DNA from: Panicum virgatum | Taxonomy: Eukaryota > Streptophyta > Magnoliopsida > Poales > Poaceae | NCBI RefSeq assembly: GCF_016808335.1 | Contig: NC_053136.1 | Coordinates: forward strand, 1,222,531 to 1,286,530 | Direction: 5' to 3' | Length of the DNA: 64,000 nucleotides | Shown: positions 15,087 through 25,294 of the stretch, in pieces | How positions within the stretch are numbered: the first letter of the stretch is position 1 | Layout: every line of letters starts with the position of its first letter | Notes under the pieces: model-generated | The model's input: only the letters and a program-made list of their open reading frames with translations | Told to the model about the DNA's origin: nothing | Database searches by the model: none | Made by a program: the position numbers and the translations under genes

Positions 15087-18000
15087 CTACTGAGCTTCAT
15101 CACCACCTGATAGCAACCAGCTTAGATACTCCGCCCCATCTAACAGTGATGATGCCTCACCAGGAATCGTCACCCTCTTGCGTGTCAATGTCTCCACCGT
15201 CAGTGCTTTCCTCTTCCGTCCACCTCTCGGTCGCGAGCGCAGCTGCTCGTCCATCTCCTCAAAGTCTCCCTGCATGTGGTAGCTTGTTACTGACAGGTTC
15301 ACATGATTTGATCACAGGACACGAGCAGCATTAACTCTAACGACTAGCGTAACGTGGCAAAGTCAGGTAGTGGACTAGCTTGTCTATTAGCTTGAAAATT
15401 ATACGAGTCAGGTAGTGGCACTAACCTCAACATATACATGTGCGCTGGATTTCTCATGGTTGTCCCTAACGTGCTTGTAGGTGAACACCTTGCCACACCC
15501 AGCAACTCGGCATGTGAAATGTTTCATTCGGTCATGGCATGCCTTCTTATGCTTAGTCAGATTTGATTTCTGCAAAGGAACACATGAACATTTCAGTTCA
15601 AAATCTGCAAAACAGTTAAGTATTGGACTGAAAGGAGACATCGCCAAGTGCACTTGAGAATCTATAAAATATTGCTTACACTGGAAAAGGAGCGATCACA
15701 ACCATCAAAGGTGCATTTGATTCTTTCACCGGAGGCCACCTCGTCATGGGCTTGTAGGTGCCGCTTGATGTTCTTCTTCAGGTGCTTTTTCCCACATATC
15801 TCACACTGAACATGCTGATGGCAAGATTGGTTATGAGCCCTCAGGCATTCAACATTTGTGAACATCTTCATGCAGCCCGGTTCACAGCACACTACCTCAG
15901 TATAGTTCAATTTGACTGCAAGAAAAACATCACATAAAAGCACTCAAATTTGGAGATACCAAAAGCTGTAAAAAAAATTGAACAGTCCTGATGAACATAA
16001 CAGCAAATAAGTTTCAGTTAATTCAATTTAATATCCTAATTATATTTCTGGTAGTATTGACATACCATGTGACTCCTCATGTTTCTTCAACTTTGAGAGA
16101 TACTTGAAAGCCTTGTTACAGCCCTCCTCTTTGCAAATAAACTGCTGGTTGCTTTTAGTGACATTTTCATTGTCATGGAATTCCTTAACATCGTCATGGA
16201 ACTCCTTAACATGCCGTTGCATATTTGCCTTGATACTGAATCTCCTATCACAACCGTCCACAGTGCAACTGAACAACTTGCCCTGATGCTTAAGCATGTG
16301 TCTATTCAAGTGGTCCTTCCTTTTATAGCTGAAGGGGCAGTCTTCGAGTTGGCAAATGAAGAGTCTCTACAACCAAAGCAAGAACATGGGTTAAGAACAA
16401 AATATTTCCATTCTTGTATGTTTACAACTTTGGTAAATGCTTCAAACATTTTAACCAATCAATTATCTAAAACAACCCAGAATCATAAACGCTACTGGAT
16501 TACGATGAGGGAACCACAGAGGAACTGTTAGCAACATCTTTTCGCTGTAGTTGTTAAAATCGAATAACATCATGTTCAGAATAACATCACGGTCGCAGAA
16601 AAAGAATAACATTAAGAAAAAACAGTGTAACACAGAAATAGAAGAAAAAGCTCTAAACAAAAAAGGTAAAAACAATATACTTCTAAACTATGTAACGTCA
16701 TGTGAAGCAAGCAACAGAAATATAACAAAGCAAAAAAAAAATCAGCTTTGTGAGTACTACTATACAAGGACTATTGTCACCATAGCGAGCTGAGAACCAA
16801 AGAAGAATGGCCCTAGCTTTCTGAGACGACATTTTAATATTGGATCCTCAAGCATCTTCTTAAATCTCCCATAAGGAAGCCTGTGAAGACATGGCAGAAT
16901 GAAGGGAGGATATCCCACCCTTATCTCCAGAGAGTCCATATACTACTTACAGCACAAGACCAAGTTCAGCACTTCACTTCAGTACATTGTTTTTTCCTTG
17001 CACGGTGACAGGGTAAAGGACTATTGTCACCATAGCGAGCTGAGAACCAATGAAGAATGGCCCCAGCTTTCTGAGGTGACATTTTGATATTGGATCCTCA
17101 AGTATCTTCTCGACTCCATGAGGAAGCCTGTGAAGACATAGCAGACTGGAAGGACGATATTTCAAGCCTTATCCACAAAGGATCCATATGCATCTAATCT
17201 TTGCAGCAGTCAAGTGCTTAATGTCAAGGAACAAAATTCAACACCATAACAAGCTAAAGGAGCCCTTTTTGCGAAGGCCCAAGATTTCTGAGATGATATT
17301 TTTGATGTTGGATTGCCAGATTGCCAAAGGCTCCCAAAGTTAGAGGCCCAAATAAACAAATAAAGAATAAGGAAACAAAGGAGGAAATGAACTCCCAAAT
17401 TCACTGAATTCATCCATAACAAAAGGTGCCATACAAATTAGCACTGTCAACCATAGAACTATCATGCGTGTTAAGGGCAAGAAGTAATTCCATCATTAGA
17501 AATTAAGGGATGCAATGTTTATCCAATGAGCACCATGGTAAAAAGAAAAGGAAATTTTGTACAAGGACAAACCTACTCAATGAGCGTGAAGGAAGCAATC
17601 TTGTTGAAGCTTCACAGGTGGTCATCCCAACCTGTTACTAGTTCAGACAAGATGAAAAATTGCCTCATCGCATTTTGGAGTTCTTTAAATGGGATCCAAT
17701 GCTTCACGCTGTTAACTATCTATATCCTGCAAAACAACTGTATTTAGTGAATCAAGTAGTAAAATAACAATGCTACAGTGAGCCTGATAAATGCATAGAA
17801 TATGTTTAAAGCATGTTCTTTATTAAATCTAAAATCTGACATGTTTTGGTCCATCAGTGCCAAAACTATAAAAGAAGACAGCTCATATTGGACTTAGAGA
17901 TGATGAATATCGAATACCAACCTCATTTGAGTGACTTTGCATGTGCTGCTTCAGATGAGCTGGTTTCTGGAAACAAGCTCCACACTCTAGGCACCTATGT

Positions 18001-18475
18001 TCCTCCTCACAAACAATCTTTTCCCCATTGGAGTTGTAAGTTTCTGATTTGTCCAGTTCATCCTGCAGATACATTTTGGAGAAAACTCTGGAATTATTGC
18101 AATGCTCCAAAACAATGATAATGTAGCTGGAATAGTGGGTTTCATGATACAAGAATTATTCCAAGTTTTGCAAGGCAGCCATTACAAAGTTAAATGATGT
18201 TAATATAGCTAGCTCAAGAGAACAAACTGATACAAGACTACAAATAAGATAAACATATGGATATCAATACAGCCATTATCAAGGATAAAGGCACGGGCAC
18301 ATGCATCTAATATATTACAGAATGCTTGTACCTTATGATGTTCAACCATGTGAGCTTGAATCAGGCATTTCTTTGACCTGACAACAGTGCAAAACTCACA
18401 ATTGTAGCGCCTTATATCCTTGAAACCATTATGTCCAACACTTGCATCTCCATCGATCTCATCTCCAGAACACAT
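15087..18475 (-). CDS. TFIIIA: Transcription factor IIIA, nine C2H2 zinc fingers
   Basis: Binds the internal control region of 5S rRNA genes, recruits the Pol III machinery, and also binds 5S rRNA. Six coding exons give 382 codons: 18475-18332, 18062-17922, 16366-16066, 15915-15680, 15569-15426 and 15269-15087, all in phase with GT-AG introns. Nine C2H2 fingers are visible, from YNCEFC (Cys26) and [10 protein letters not shown] through [10 protein letters not shown] and [10 protein letters not shown] to [12 protein letters not shown]. They include the short finger [18 protein letters not shown] typical of plant TFIIIA. A basic patch [14 protein letters not shown] follows. A plant-specific spacer lies between fingers 4 and 5. 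The ATG at 18475 is the first in frame, just upstream of finger 1. The 1.55-kb intron 2 contains duplicated poison exons (see 16781-17127), suggesting splicing autoregulation. Confidence 0.95.
16781..16880 (-). promoter_or_regulatory. Putative 5S-rRNA-mimic (P5SM) poison exon, copy 1
   Basis: Lies inside TFIIIA intron 2. A 3' splice site TGTCTTCACAG ends at 16881 and a candidate donor CTATG|GTGACA lies at 16781/16780. The flanking exons meet in phase 0. If included, this exon reads six codons and then TAA at 16862-16860, truncating TFIIIA after finger 2. It contains GAGGATCCAATATTAAAATG, which resembles the 5S rRNA segment GGATCCCATCAGAA. A TGAGG/TCTCA stem remains possible with one G-U pair. 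In plants a P5SM exon here is known to be bound by ribosomal protein L5 and to control TFIIIA splicing. The assignment rests on position, stop codon and motif. Confidence 0.7.
17031..17127 (-). promoter_or_regulatory. Putative 5S-rRNA-mimic (P5SM) poison exon, copy 2
   Basis: This copy has the same architecture as copy 1, about 247 bp upstream in the transcript. The acceptor TGTCTTCACAG ends at 17128 and the candidate donor CTATG|GTGACA is at 17031/17030. In phase 0 it encodes nine codons and then TGA at 17100-17098. The core GAGGATCCAATATCAAAATG followed by TCACCTCAGAAAGCTGGGGC can form a perfect TGAGG/CCTCA stem, so this copy looks better preserved than copy 1. The donor position is tentative. 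Confidence 0.72.
17262..17325 (-). repeat. Decayed third copy of the P5SM core
   Basis: On the minus strand this reads CAATCCAACATCAAAAATAT followed by CATCTCAGAAATCTTGGGCC, aligning with copies 1 and 2. The GGATCC box and the closing stem are lost and the upstream acceptor context is not conserved. It is probably a relic of an earlier duplication. Confidence 0.5.
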
Positions 18476-18573
18476 CTAACAATAACAGAATCACAATTAA
18501 AAAAATGTGACATGCATAATCATGCATCATAATGTAGGAAAAAGCTGAATGAAACATTTCCATAAAGAGAATA

Positions 18574-18707
18574 CTCCATCCCAAATTACAGGTCGTTTTG
18601 GCTTTCGTACATAGCTTTCGCTATGCACCAGATATACCCTACATCTAGATACATAGTAAAAATTATGCATCTAGAAAACTGAAAATGACCTATTGGAACG
18701 GAGGGAG
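18574..18707. mobile_element. Stowaway-type MITE
   Basis: Starts CTCCATCCCAAATTACAGG and ends GGAACGGAGGGAG, the classic Stowaway terminal inverted repeats. It is flanked by the TA target duplication at 18572-18573 and 18708-18709. At 134 bp it is non-autonomous. It lies between the PPR stop and the TFIIIA start, in the region that should hold the TFIIIA promoter. Confidence 0.9.
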
Positions 18708-19111
18708 TACAATGCAGTAAAATAGCCAAAAAAGGAGAGGAATCAACTCAATAAATAAAAGTTATGTATCTATCTGTCTTGCTCTTCTTTACACCGAGCT
18801 CATTAAACACAGTTATTACAAATTCATAAACTAAAGGAGAACAGCACGCTATTTAGAATAAATTTCTTTGAAACTTTGTGTTTGAAATAAAACATGTAAA
18901 AGCAATCCCATAATATTTATTATAATGCCTTTCCATCAATTTACAAGAATTGAATGCCTACAATTTTGATCTAGAGTCACATGGAGACAAATCAGTAAGC
19001 TCCCAATTATAATAAGATTATTAAATTCAATTTAGGAACAAAAAGGCTATTTCGTGGGACGACTCATATGAATCAATTACACTAGAAATGGACAGTATAT
19101 GAATCTAGAAT

Positions 19112-20716
19112 CTATACAATTATTTCCCCATCAACAAAGAAGGATGAACTATGTTGTTCCCATGAGTGTGATCTAAGATCCATCTTAAACTGCCTATTCA
19201 TGTACTCCAAGGTTTCATAAATTTCCCTTCGAGCATCGTGTGTCTTGTCCTCTACCAAGAATTCATGGACAACACCATCAACTTCTATCCAACTACACCC
19301 TGGTTTTTTGAAGATCTTCCTAGTCAACATTTGCTGCCTTATCGCTCGAGCTTCTCTCCATTTATTTGATGAGGCATACATGTTCCAAAGAAGCACATAA
19401 ACCCCATCATCCCCTGGTTCTCTCTTCATAATTTCCTTTCCAGCAATCTCAGCCAACCTAGCATTACGATGAACCAGGCAGGCACTAAGAAGTGACCTCC
19501 ATATAACAATATCAGGTTCCACATTCATATCAACTATAAGAGCTTCTGCTTCCTCTAGCATCCCTCCACGTGCTAACAGATCAACCATGCATCCATAGTG
19601 CTCAAGCTGGGGATCAATACCGTACATTTCACGCATTGTGCCAAACAACTGTCTACCTTCTTCTATTAGTCCAGCATGGCTGCATGCAGACAAAACAGAA
19701 ACAAATGTTACACTGTTCGGAACTACACCAGACCTAAGCATGTCCCAAAAGAGCTCAAGAGCTTTTCTCCCATCTCCCTGGACAGTGAAACATGAGATCA
19801 TAGTAGTCCACGTGAAAGCATCCTTTGATTGAACTTCTTGGAATACGGAAAATGCCATCTCAACGCTTCCACTCTTTGCATACATATCCATCAGAGCATT
19901 GCTAACAATTATGTTTGAGCTAGCATTACATTTTATTCCATATCCATGGATGATTCGTCCTAGATCCAGCGCACCAATGTCAGCACAAGCTGAGAGTACG
20001 CCCACAATTGTGACATGAGTAGGGCAATGGCCCTCCAGTACCATCCTACCAAAAAGCTCAAGGGCCCGTACAGGCAACCTGACTTGTACGTGACCAGTAA
20101 TCAGCGCTGTCCAAGCGACTACACTCTTCACAGGCATCTGATCAAAGAATGATAATGCCAAATCGAAACCAGCACACTTAATGTAACCATGCAGCATGCT
20201 ACCCCAAGTGATCTCATCTTTCAGAAACATTCTATCAAACACGAGTAGTGCGGACTCAAACTTCCCACACCGACTATACATATCAACCAGCGCATTTCCA
20301 ACTACCACTTCAGAGTGCAATCCAAGCCGGAAAATCAGGCCGTGCACCGCCCTACCAACCTGGTGGTCACCAGCCCCGCCAGAGGCCGACAGGGCACCGA
20401 CAACAGCAAAGCCGTCAGGGCGGTGACCATCGGCAACAGCACGCGAGAACAAGGATAGAGCCGCGCGGTGGCGCTCTAACCGGATGTGGAGGGACATGAG
20501 GCTGGTAAAGGAGACGAGGTCCGGGCGGGGGATCTCATCAAACAGCTTGCGAGCATCAGCTGCGCGGCCAAAGTCAGCATAGCAGCGGAAGATTTTGCAG
20601 GAAACGGACTGGTGACGTGGGTGGAGACCCTGGGCAACGGCCTGGGCGTGGAGTTTCTGGAGCTCCCTGAGCGTTTTGCAGAGGGAGAGAAGGTGGTGGC
20701 AAATGCTTCTATTCAT
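19112..20716 (-). CDS. Pentatricopeptide repeat protein, PLS class with E domains
   Basis: A single uninterrupted exon of 534 codons, as usual for plant PPR genes. Repeats of about 35 residues run through the protein, for example DLVSFTSLMSLHIRLERHRA, VVVGNALVDMYSRCGKFESA, NIIVSNALMDMYAKSGSVEM and NSVTFVSVLSACSHAGLIEE. After the last repeat the E/E+ region appears (PDIVIWRSLLSACLVHRNAR, then GVYVLLWNMYASSNKWREA and KPGCSWIEVDG). No DYW deaminase domain follows: the protein ends with a short tail after the E+ region. Such proteins bind organellar RNA and usually specify C-to-U editing sites together with a DYW partner. Mitochondrial or plastid location is expected for the family, but the N-terminus is not a clear transit peptide. 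The RNA target cannot be told from sequence here. Confidence 0.95.
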   Translation of the reverse strand: MNRSICHHLLSLCKTLRELQKLHAQAVAQGLHPRHQSVSCKIFRCYADFGRAADARKLFDEIPRPDLVSFTSLMSLHIRLERHRAALSLFSRAVADGHRPDGFAVVGALSASGGAGDHQVGRAVHGLIFRLGLHSEVVVGNALVDMYSRCGKFESALLVFDRMFLKDEITWGSMLHGYIKCAGFDLALSFFDQMPVKSVVAWTALITGHVQVRLPVRALELFGRMVLEGHCPTHVTIVGVLSACADIGALDLGRIIHGYGIKCNASSNIIVSNALMDMYAKSGSVEMAFSVFQEVQSKDAFTWTTMISCFTVQGDGRKALELFWDMLRSGVVPNSVTFVSVLSACSHAGLIEEGRQLFGTMREMYGIDPQLEHYGCMVDLLARGGMLEEAEALIVDMNVEPDIVIWRSLLSACLVHRNARLAEIAGKEIMKREPGDDGVYVLLWNMYASSNKWREARAIRQQMLTRKIFKKPGCSWIEVDGVVHEFLVEDKTHDARREIYETLEYMNRQFKMDLRSHSWEQHSSSFFVDGEIIV

Positions 20717-21845
20717 CTACCTCCCTCCCTCTCCTCCTCAAGGGAGGGGCGGAACCAGTATAGGACACGCCAATAACTGCTAGGGGTCAAATCATGGTCA
20801 GATCCGAATTCAAATACCGCATGTTAGAGGTTTGGGTGTTTGATTTCGCGCAGCAGGATGGGAAGGGAGGGGAATAGGCAGGCATACCGCTGTCGGATGT
20901 TCGTCGCCGGCGAAGCGCCCGTCGCTCGACGAACAACGGGCAGCGGCGCAACTCGCCCTGTCGTCGCCGCCAGGAAAGGAAGACCGAGGGCCGAGAGGAA
21001 GAACAGACAAGTCGTGGGAGCGTGGAGGGCGGCGCACGGGGAGCTGAGTGAGGGATCGTCTCTTCGCTTGCAGGTTGCAGTGGTGCTAGTGAGAATGGAG
21101 TGGCGGCGGCGGCAGGGAGAGGGGAGGCTCTCTCATAACGTGGTTGGTCGCCTCGAAACCCTAGAGAACCACAGATGGGCCTAGGCCATTTTGGGCCGAA
21201 AGCCCACCTTACAACCCATCCCTCCTCTCGTATGACTGACATCTGGGCCCCACTACTGATTCCCCCACTGCCCCAGCGGCCTCGCGCTGGCCCCTCAGTC
21301 CTCACTCCTCCCTCCTTGCATTCACCGGCGTTGCTCGGCGAGTCCGTACACCGGCGGCGACAAGGGGCGTCCTCTGAACAAGTACAGTAACAAAAATCTC
21401 TCTCTTATCTTTCCTGTTTGCTACTGCCGATACTTTTGTCATTTAGCTGGTCTCAAGGATCGCGTTTGTATTCGGGAAAATCTTAGAAAACCTAGAATTT
21501 CTTCCCCTTTTCCCCTGGCCTCGCCAGCAGATGTTGCTTCGCATTGATCATCAAATCCTTGGTCTCGATCAGATAAAGTATAAGGCGCACACTACATATA
21601 TGCAATTTGATTGTCCACAGTAGTGTTCTCCCCATTCCACAATTGGGGAAAATTATTCTGTATTTACAACAGCCTGTGGCTGATAACTACAGTTAACCTC
21701 ATTACAAAAATCGAAGAAGAACAAGAAGAGGTATTCACATATGGCCAGTAGCTACCATTAACCTCGCTACGAAAATCGAGTAAGAAGAATAATTTACACA
21801 AGGACTGTCTGCCAATTTACACAACTACCATTAACAAACCACACT
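20717..21845. other. Intergenic: PPR promoter side and 3' flank of the first YSL gene
   Basis: 20830-21170 is GC-rich without a convincing frame on either strand. A telo-box AAACCCTAG lies at 21156-21164 (+), a motif common in promoters of housekeeping and translation genes. 21400-21845 is AT-rich and contains the likely 3' UTR of the YSL gene ending at 21846. Confidence 0.4.
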
Positions 21846-24593
21846 TTAGTGAGCTTGTTTTGCTAGGAACGCATCTACCTTCTCGTTCACATCTGAAGCC
21901 AAGAACCTTATGCACATTGGTGGAGTGACATTGTAGATCCCCATCAATGAGTCTGGTATTGCAAATATCCCTTCGCCACAGATCAGTCCGGATGCCACTA
22001 CCGATGCAAGAAGATTCGCATCTTCGGCGTCAACCTTGTTCCACGCTAGAAGTATTAAACTGCCAATGCACATGTCTATGGATGTGGTAGGATGTATAAG
22101 AAATGCCACTGATATTGCAGCGACGCTTGGGATATAGTGCTGGATGCGCCAATTCTTATGTATGGCGACCTCCCTAATAGCACTCGTGGCTATTGCTAAA
22201 AAGAAAATGGGTATGCTGATTGCAATGGAATACTTTGGTAGTTCAACGAAGCCTCCAGCACCGACCACGGCTATGATGCGGTAGACCCTGGCAAATGGCG
22301 CAGGGTAGCTTCCTGTGGAGTCATGTAGGTAGCAATGATAGAACACCCAGAAAAGAATTGGGTTGATGATGCAGCCTATCGTTGTTCCAATCGCCTGAGC
22401 CAGGAACATGGACCTTGGCGAGGTGAGTGTGAGATAGCCAGTCTTGAGATCTTGCATGAAGTCCCCAGCTGTGCTGATGATTAGCGTCATGATTACACAA
22501 ATCACAAGACCACCAATCACCCCACCCTTTGCAGCAGTGATCCAGAACCCAAATATCATGATCACAATCTTTGCATACTGATTGTAGAGGTTTAGGTCTG
22601 TGATACCAGTACCATAGGCATTGCAGAATGCCAGGAGAGGGGCAAATATGTAAGCAACGATGATGTGCTGATATTTTATCTGGCAATAGATGTGTGGAAT
22701 CGCAATTGTAGAAATAATTGCCAGTATAGTGTAGCCCAGGATGGCATAGGAGAGGGGAATGTTATCTTTGAGAAATATATGTGTCCTGCGGCGATCATCA
22801 AAGCTAAGGACAGTGCGTCTTATGGCATCCACGCTCCTGAAGGCATTGGTTGCTGCTGCTAGTTGTTGTTGTTTCCTGCGTAAATTCCTCATTGCTTTGA
22901 ATGGTATCAGGAGAAGCTGGAATAAACCATCCCCAAGCATCATTGCTATGGAGATCAGCACCTGTTCCACATGAATGAATTGGGATGACCATAGTTAAGC
23001 ATTGAAGACAAATTCCTAACAGGAAAATGAACTAATTTATTGTCAAATTGTTAGCAATGTTATTTATGTTGCTAAGCCTGTGTGAAGAATGTAGCATGAT
23101 TACCTTGTACCCATAGATGCCCATCATACTGCTTTCTTTGTATTCTGAATTGTACCATACTCCTTTCTTGGATTCAATGTAGGGCAACAAGATTCCCGAG
23201 GAGAGAATGCTACCAGCAAGCATTGAAATACTTACAACTGTTGGGCAGATCATTCCAACACCAACGTAAGTTGCAGAGAAATTAAAGTAGAAGCTGCAAG
23301 GATATAAAACAATCTCATGATTAATTAGATTTTTATACTATACGCTTCCCAAAAAACATGTATGACTTTAGAATGATTTTTCGTTTGTGTTAGTGTTTCT
23401 ACAAGGATGTCTTTAAAAAGATACTTTGCATAGTTTCATTGCACATATAATTGCTAGTTTGCTGGTAACATACACATCAAATTCGATTTTACCCCCTCGT
23501 ATTTTTTAATTGTTTGCCTATTCCTTACCCTCTTTTGTATGCTTTGAGTCCAAACGTCGGGATCGAAGCAAGTCCACAGTTAGGTCCACCTGTGTAAAAC
23601 CATTGAAAAATGTTCCAGCACAGGCTTCCTGTGAAGGATTGAAGCATGACAGACACTTGCCTCCTACGCTCGAAAAGTGCAGAAATGTAAGTGATTTGGT
23701 AATATGTTTACAAGTTTGTTAGCCAAATTATAGCGATCATTAATGTCTCACCTTGCTTGCTGAACTCCTTGGGGTGTATGGAAGCTGTTGATGAGGTGTG
23801 CTGTAGCTGTGCCAGTTGCGTATGTTAGCCGATGGCGGATGATCATGGTCTAGGAACACGCAAAAGAAAAAAAAACAAGAACACATTTAGAGGGGACAGA
23901 GGAGCCCAAATGTCGAATTTATAACCTTGCTTTCGTTTAGTCATTAACTGAATGATACTGATTCGATTATTGTGCATGAGCTAATATGGTAGCTGATATT
24001 GCAGGGGCAATTATCATTACCTTCGTCATCGGAATAATGGCAAACAAGCCAACAAAGCTTATGAGTAAATAGAAGACTATTAATTTTCCTAGACTTGGTA
24101 CACTGATGTTTATGTCGTCCTGTCTAGCTTTGATGTCCACTGCTTCTCTTGAACTCATTGAGAGCAAGAACGATCCAAAACCACCTGATAACATGCTAGA
24201 GGTGAGCTATGATCACATCCAATTATTTTAGTTAATGATGATTGCATCTATATACTCACCACTGGACACCATGCTGGCACATGCAACCACACATGTCTGG
24301 ATGATTGTGTTCTCCTGACGGGTGAAAGGCTCATGGAACACATCGAATCTCCATAATATGTGCGTCCATATCTTAAGGAGAATTAGACTTAGCATGGCTG
24401 CTGGGATGTTGAGAGATGGCACCACCCCAGTCATGAAGACAAGATTCATGCCCACACTACTTAAGATGGTGCCAAGTAATATGCTTGCCACCACTGATCG
24501 CACGGTGATCTGCTCAGTCCATGCTCGAACCGGCTCTCCTTCAAATGCGCGCTCTGTTGATGGGCCCTCTCTTGGATCACCAACTGGCTCCAT
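21846..24593 (-). CDS. Yellow Stripe-Like metal-nicotianamine transporter (YSL A)
   Basis: Oligopeptide-transporter family protein expected to move metal-nicotianamine or metal-phytosiderophore complexes across a membrane. Six exons give 678 codons: 24593-24260, 24184-24021, 23849-23752, 23663-23529, 23293-23104 and 22961-21846, all GT-AG. The start is the ATG at 24593 (MEPVGDP); the upstream in-frame codon is TTG. Family signatures are [62 protein letters not shown] and [15 protein letters not shown], with about 14 hydrophobic segments. Codon use is AT-rich compared with the other two YSLs here. It is divergently oriented to YSL B. The transported complex cannot be deduced. Confidence 0.95.
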
Positions 24594-25294
24594 GCTTTCT
24601 CCCTTTCCTCTCTCCAACAAATTGCATATGACAACTTGTCAGAGAGAGTTTGAGGGATGCATGTAAGGGTGGAAGATTGTCCTCAGACGCCGATTGCTCA
24701 AGCTGATCTTCAGAATTTTGATTGGCTACAAAGGTTTGGCTCTTTATAGAGAGAATGAGGTCGCAGGTTGGGTTGTTGCAGCTGGTTGCATTGAGGGACA
24801 ATTCTAACCATACAATGTTGTGGAAATTAGAAGGTAATTAACGGACACAACCGGTTGGCTATAGGAGATATTTCAATTTAATCGTGCCTCACACGCTCCA
24901 CTCTATTTTCTTGCTAGTTTTAGTAACGATGCATTCTTGTCATTTTCTTTGCATGGTAGTTTGTTGCACTTTGTTTTGACACGTGATGCTAATAATATAC
25001 TTATTTTGATGTGTGTTACAGATTAATCCCACGAAGAAACGAAACACCACTATAAAAAAGGCAAGCTAAAGATAGTTTCAAGGTTGCAAATGCGAACACC
25101 CTATACTTAGAAGGAACAGTAGTCCTTAATTAACTACCATGCTCCCTATAAAAGCCTTCTCTCCCCTTCTCTCCAATTGCATCGAGCATTTGATTCTGTG
25201 TGTATGTCTTGGTTTTAACCAAGACATACACACAGAATCAAATAAATAGTTAAACCTTACTGTTCCATCAAGAGCAACTAATCGGTCCCCCACA
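24594..25294. promoter_or_regulatory. Shared 0.7-kb region between two divergent YSL genes
   Basis: YSL A starts at 24593 (-) and YSL B at 25295 (+), so both promoters must lie here or overlap. For YSL B, TATAAAAG at 25147-25154 is a good TATA box, with CATGC just upstream (a core bound by iron-deficiency factors of the IDEF1 type). No equally clear TATA was assigned for YSL A. Confidence 0.5.
25188..25243. repeat. Perfect inverted repeat, 27-bp arms, 2-bp spacer, at the YSL B transcript start
   Basis: The left arm 25188-25214 (starts ATTTGATTCTG, ends TCTTGGTT) and the right arm 25217-25243 are exact reverse complements separated by TT. It lies 34 bp after the TATA box and about 50 bp before the ATG of YSL B. 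It should therefore be transcribed as a very stable hairpin near the 5' end of the mRNA. Confidence 0.95.

Noticed and set aside
24594..24620. Upstream in-frame start for YSL A at 24620
   Set aside because: The codon there is TTG; the first ATG is at 24593 and matches the family N-terminus.
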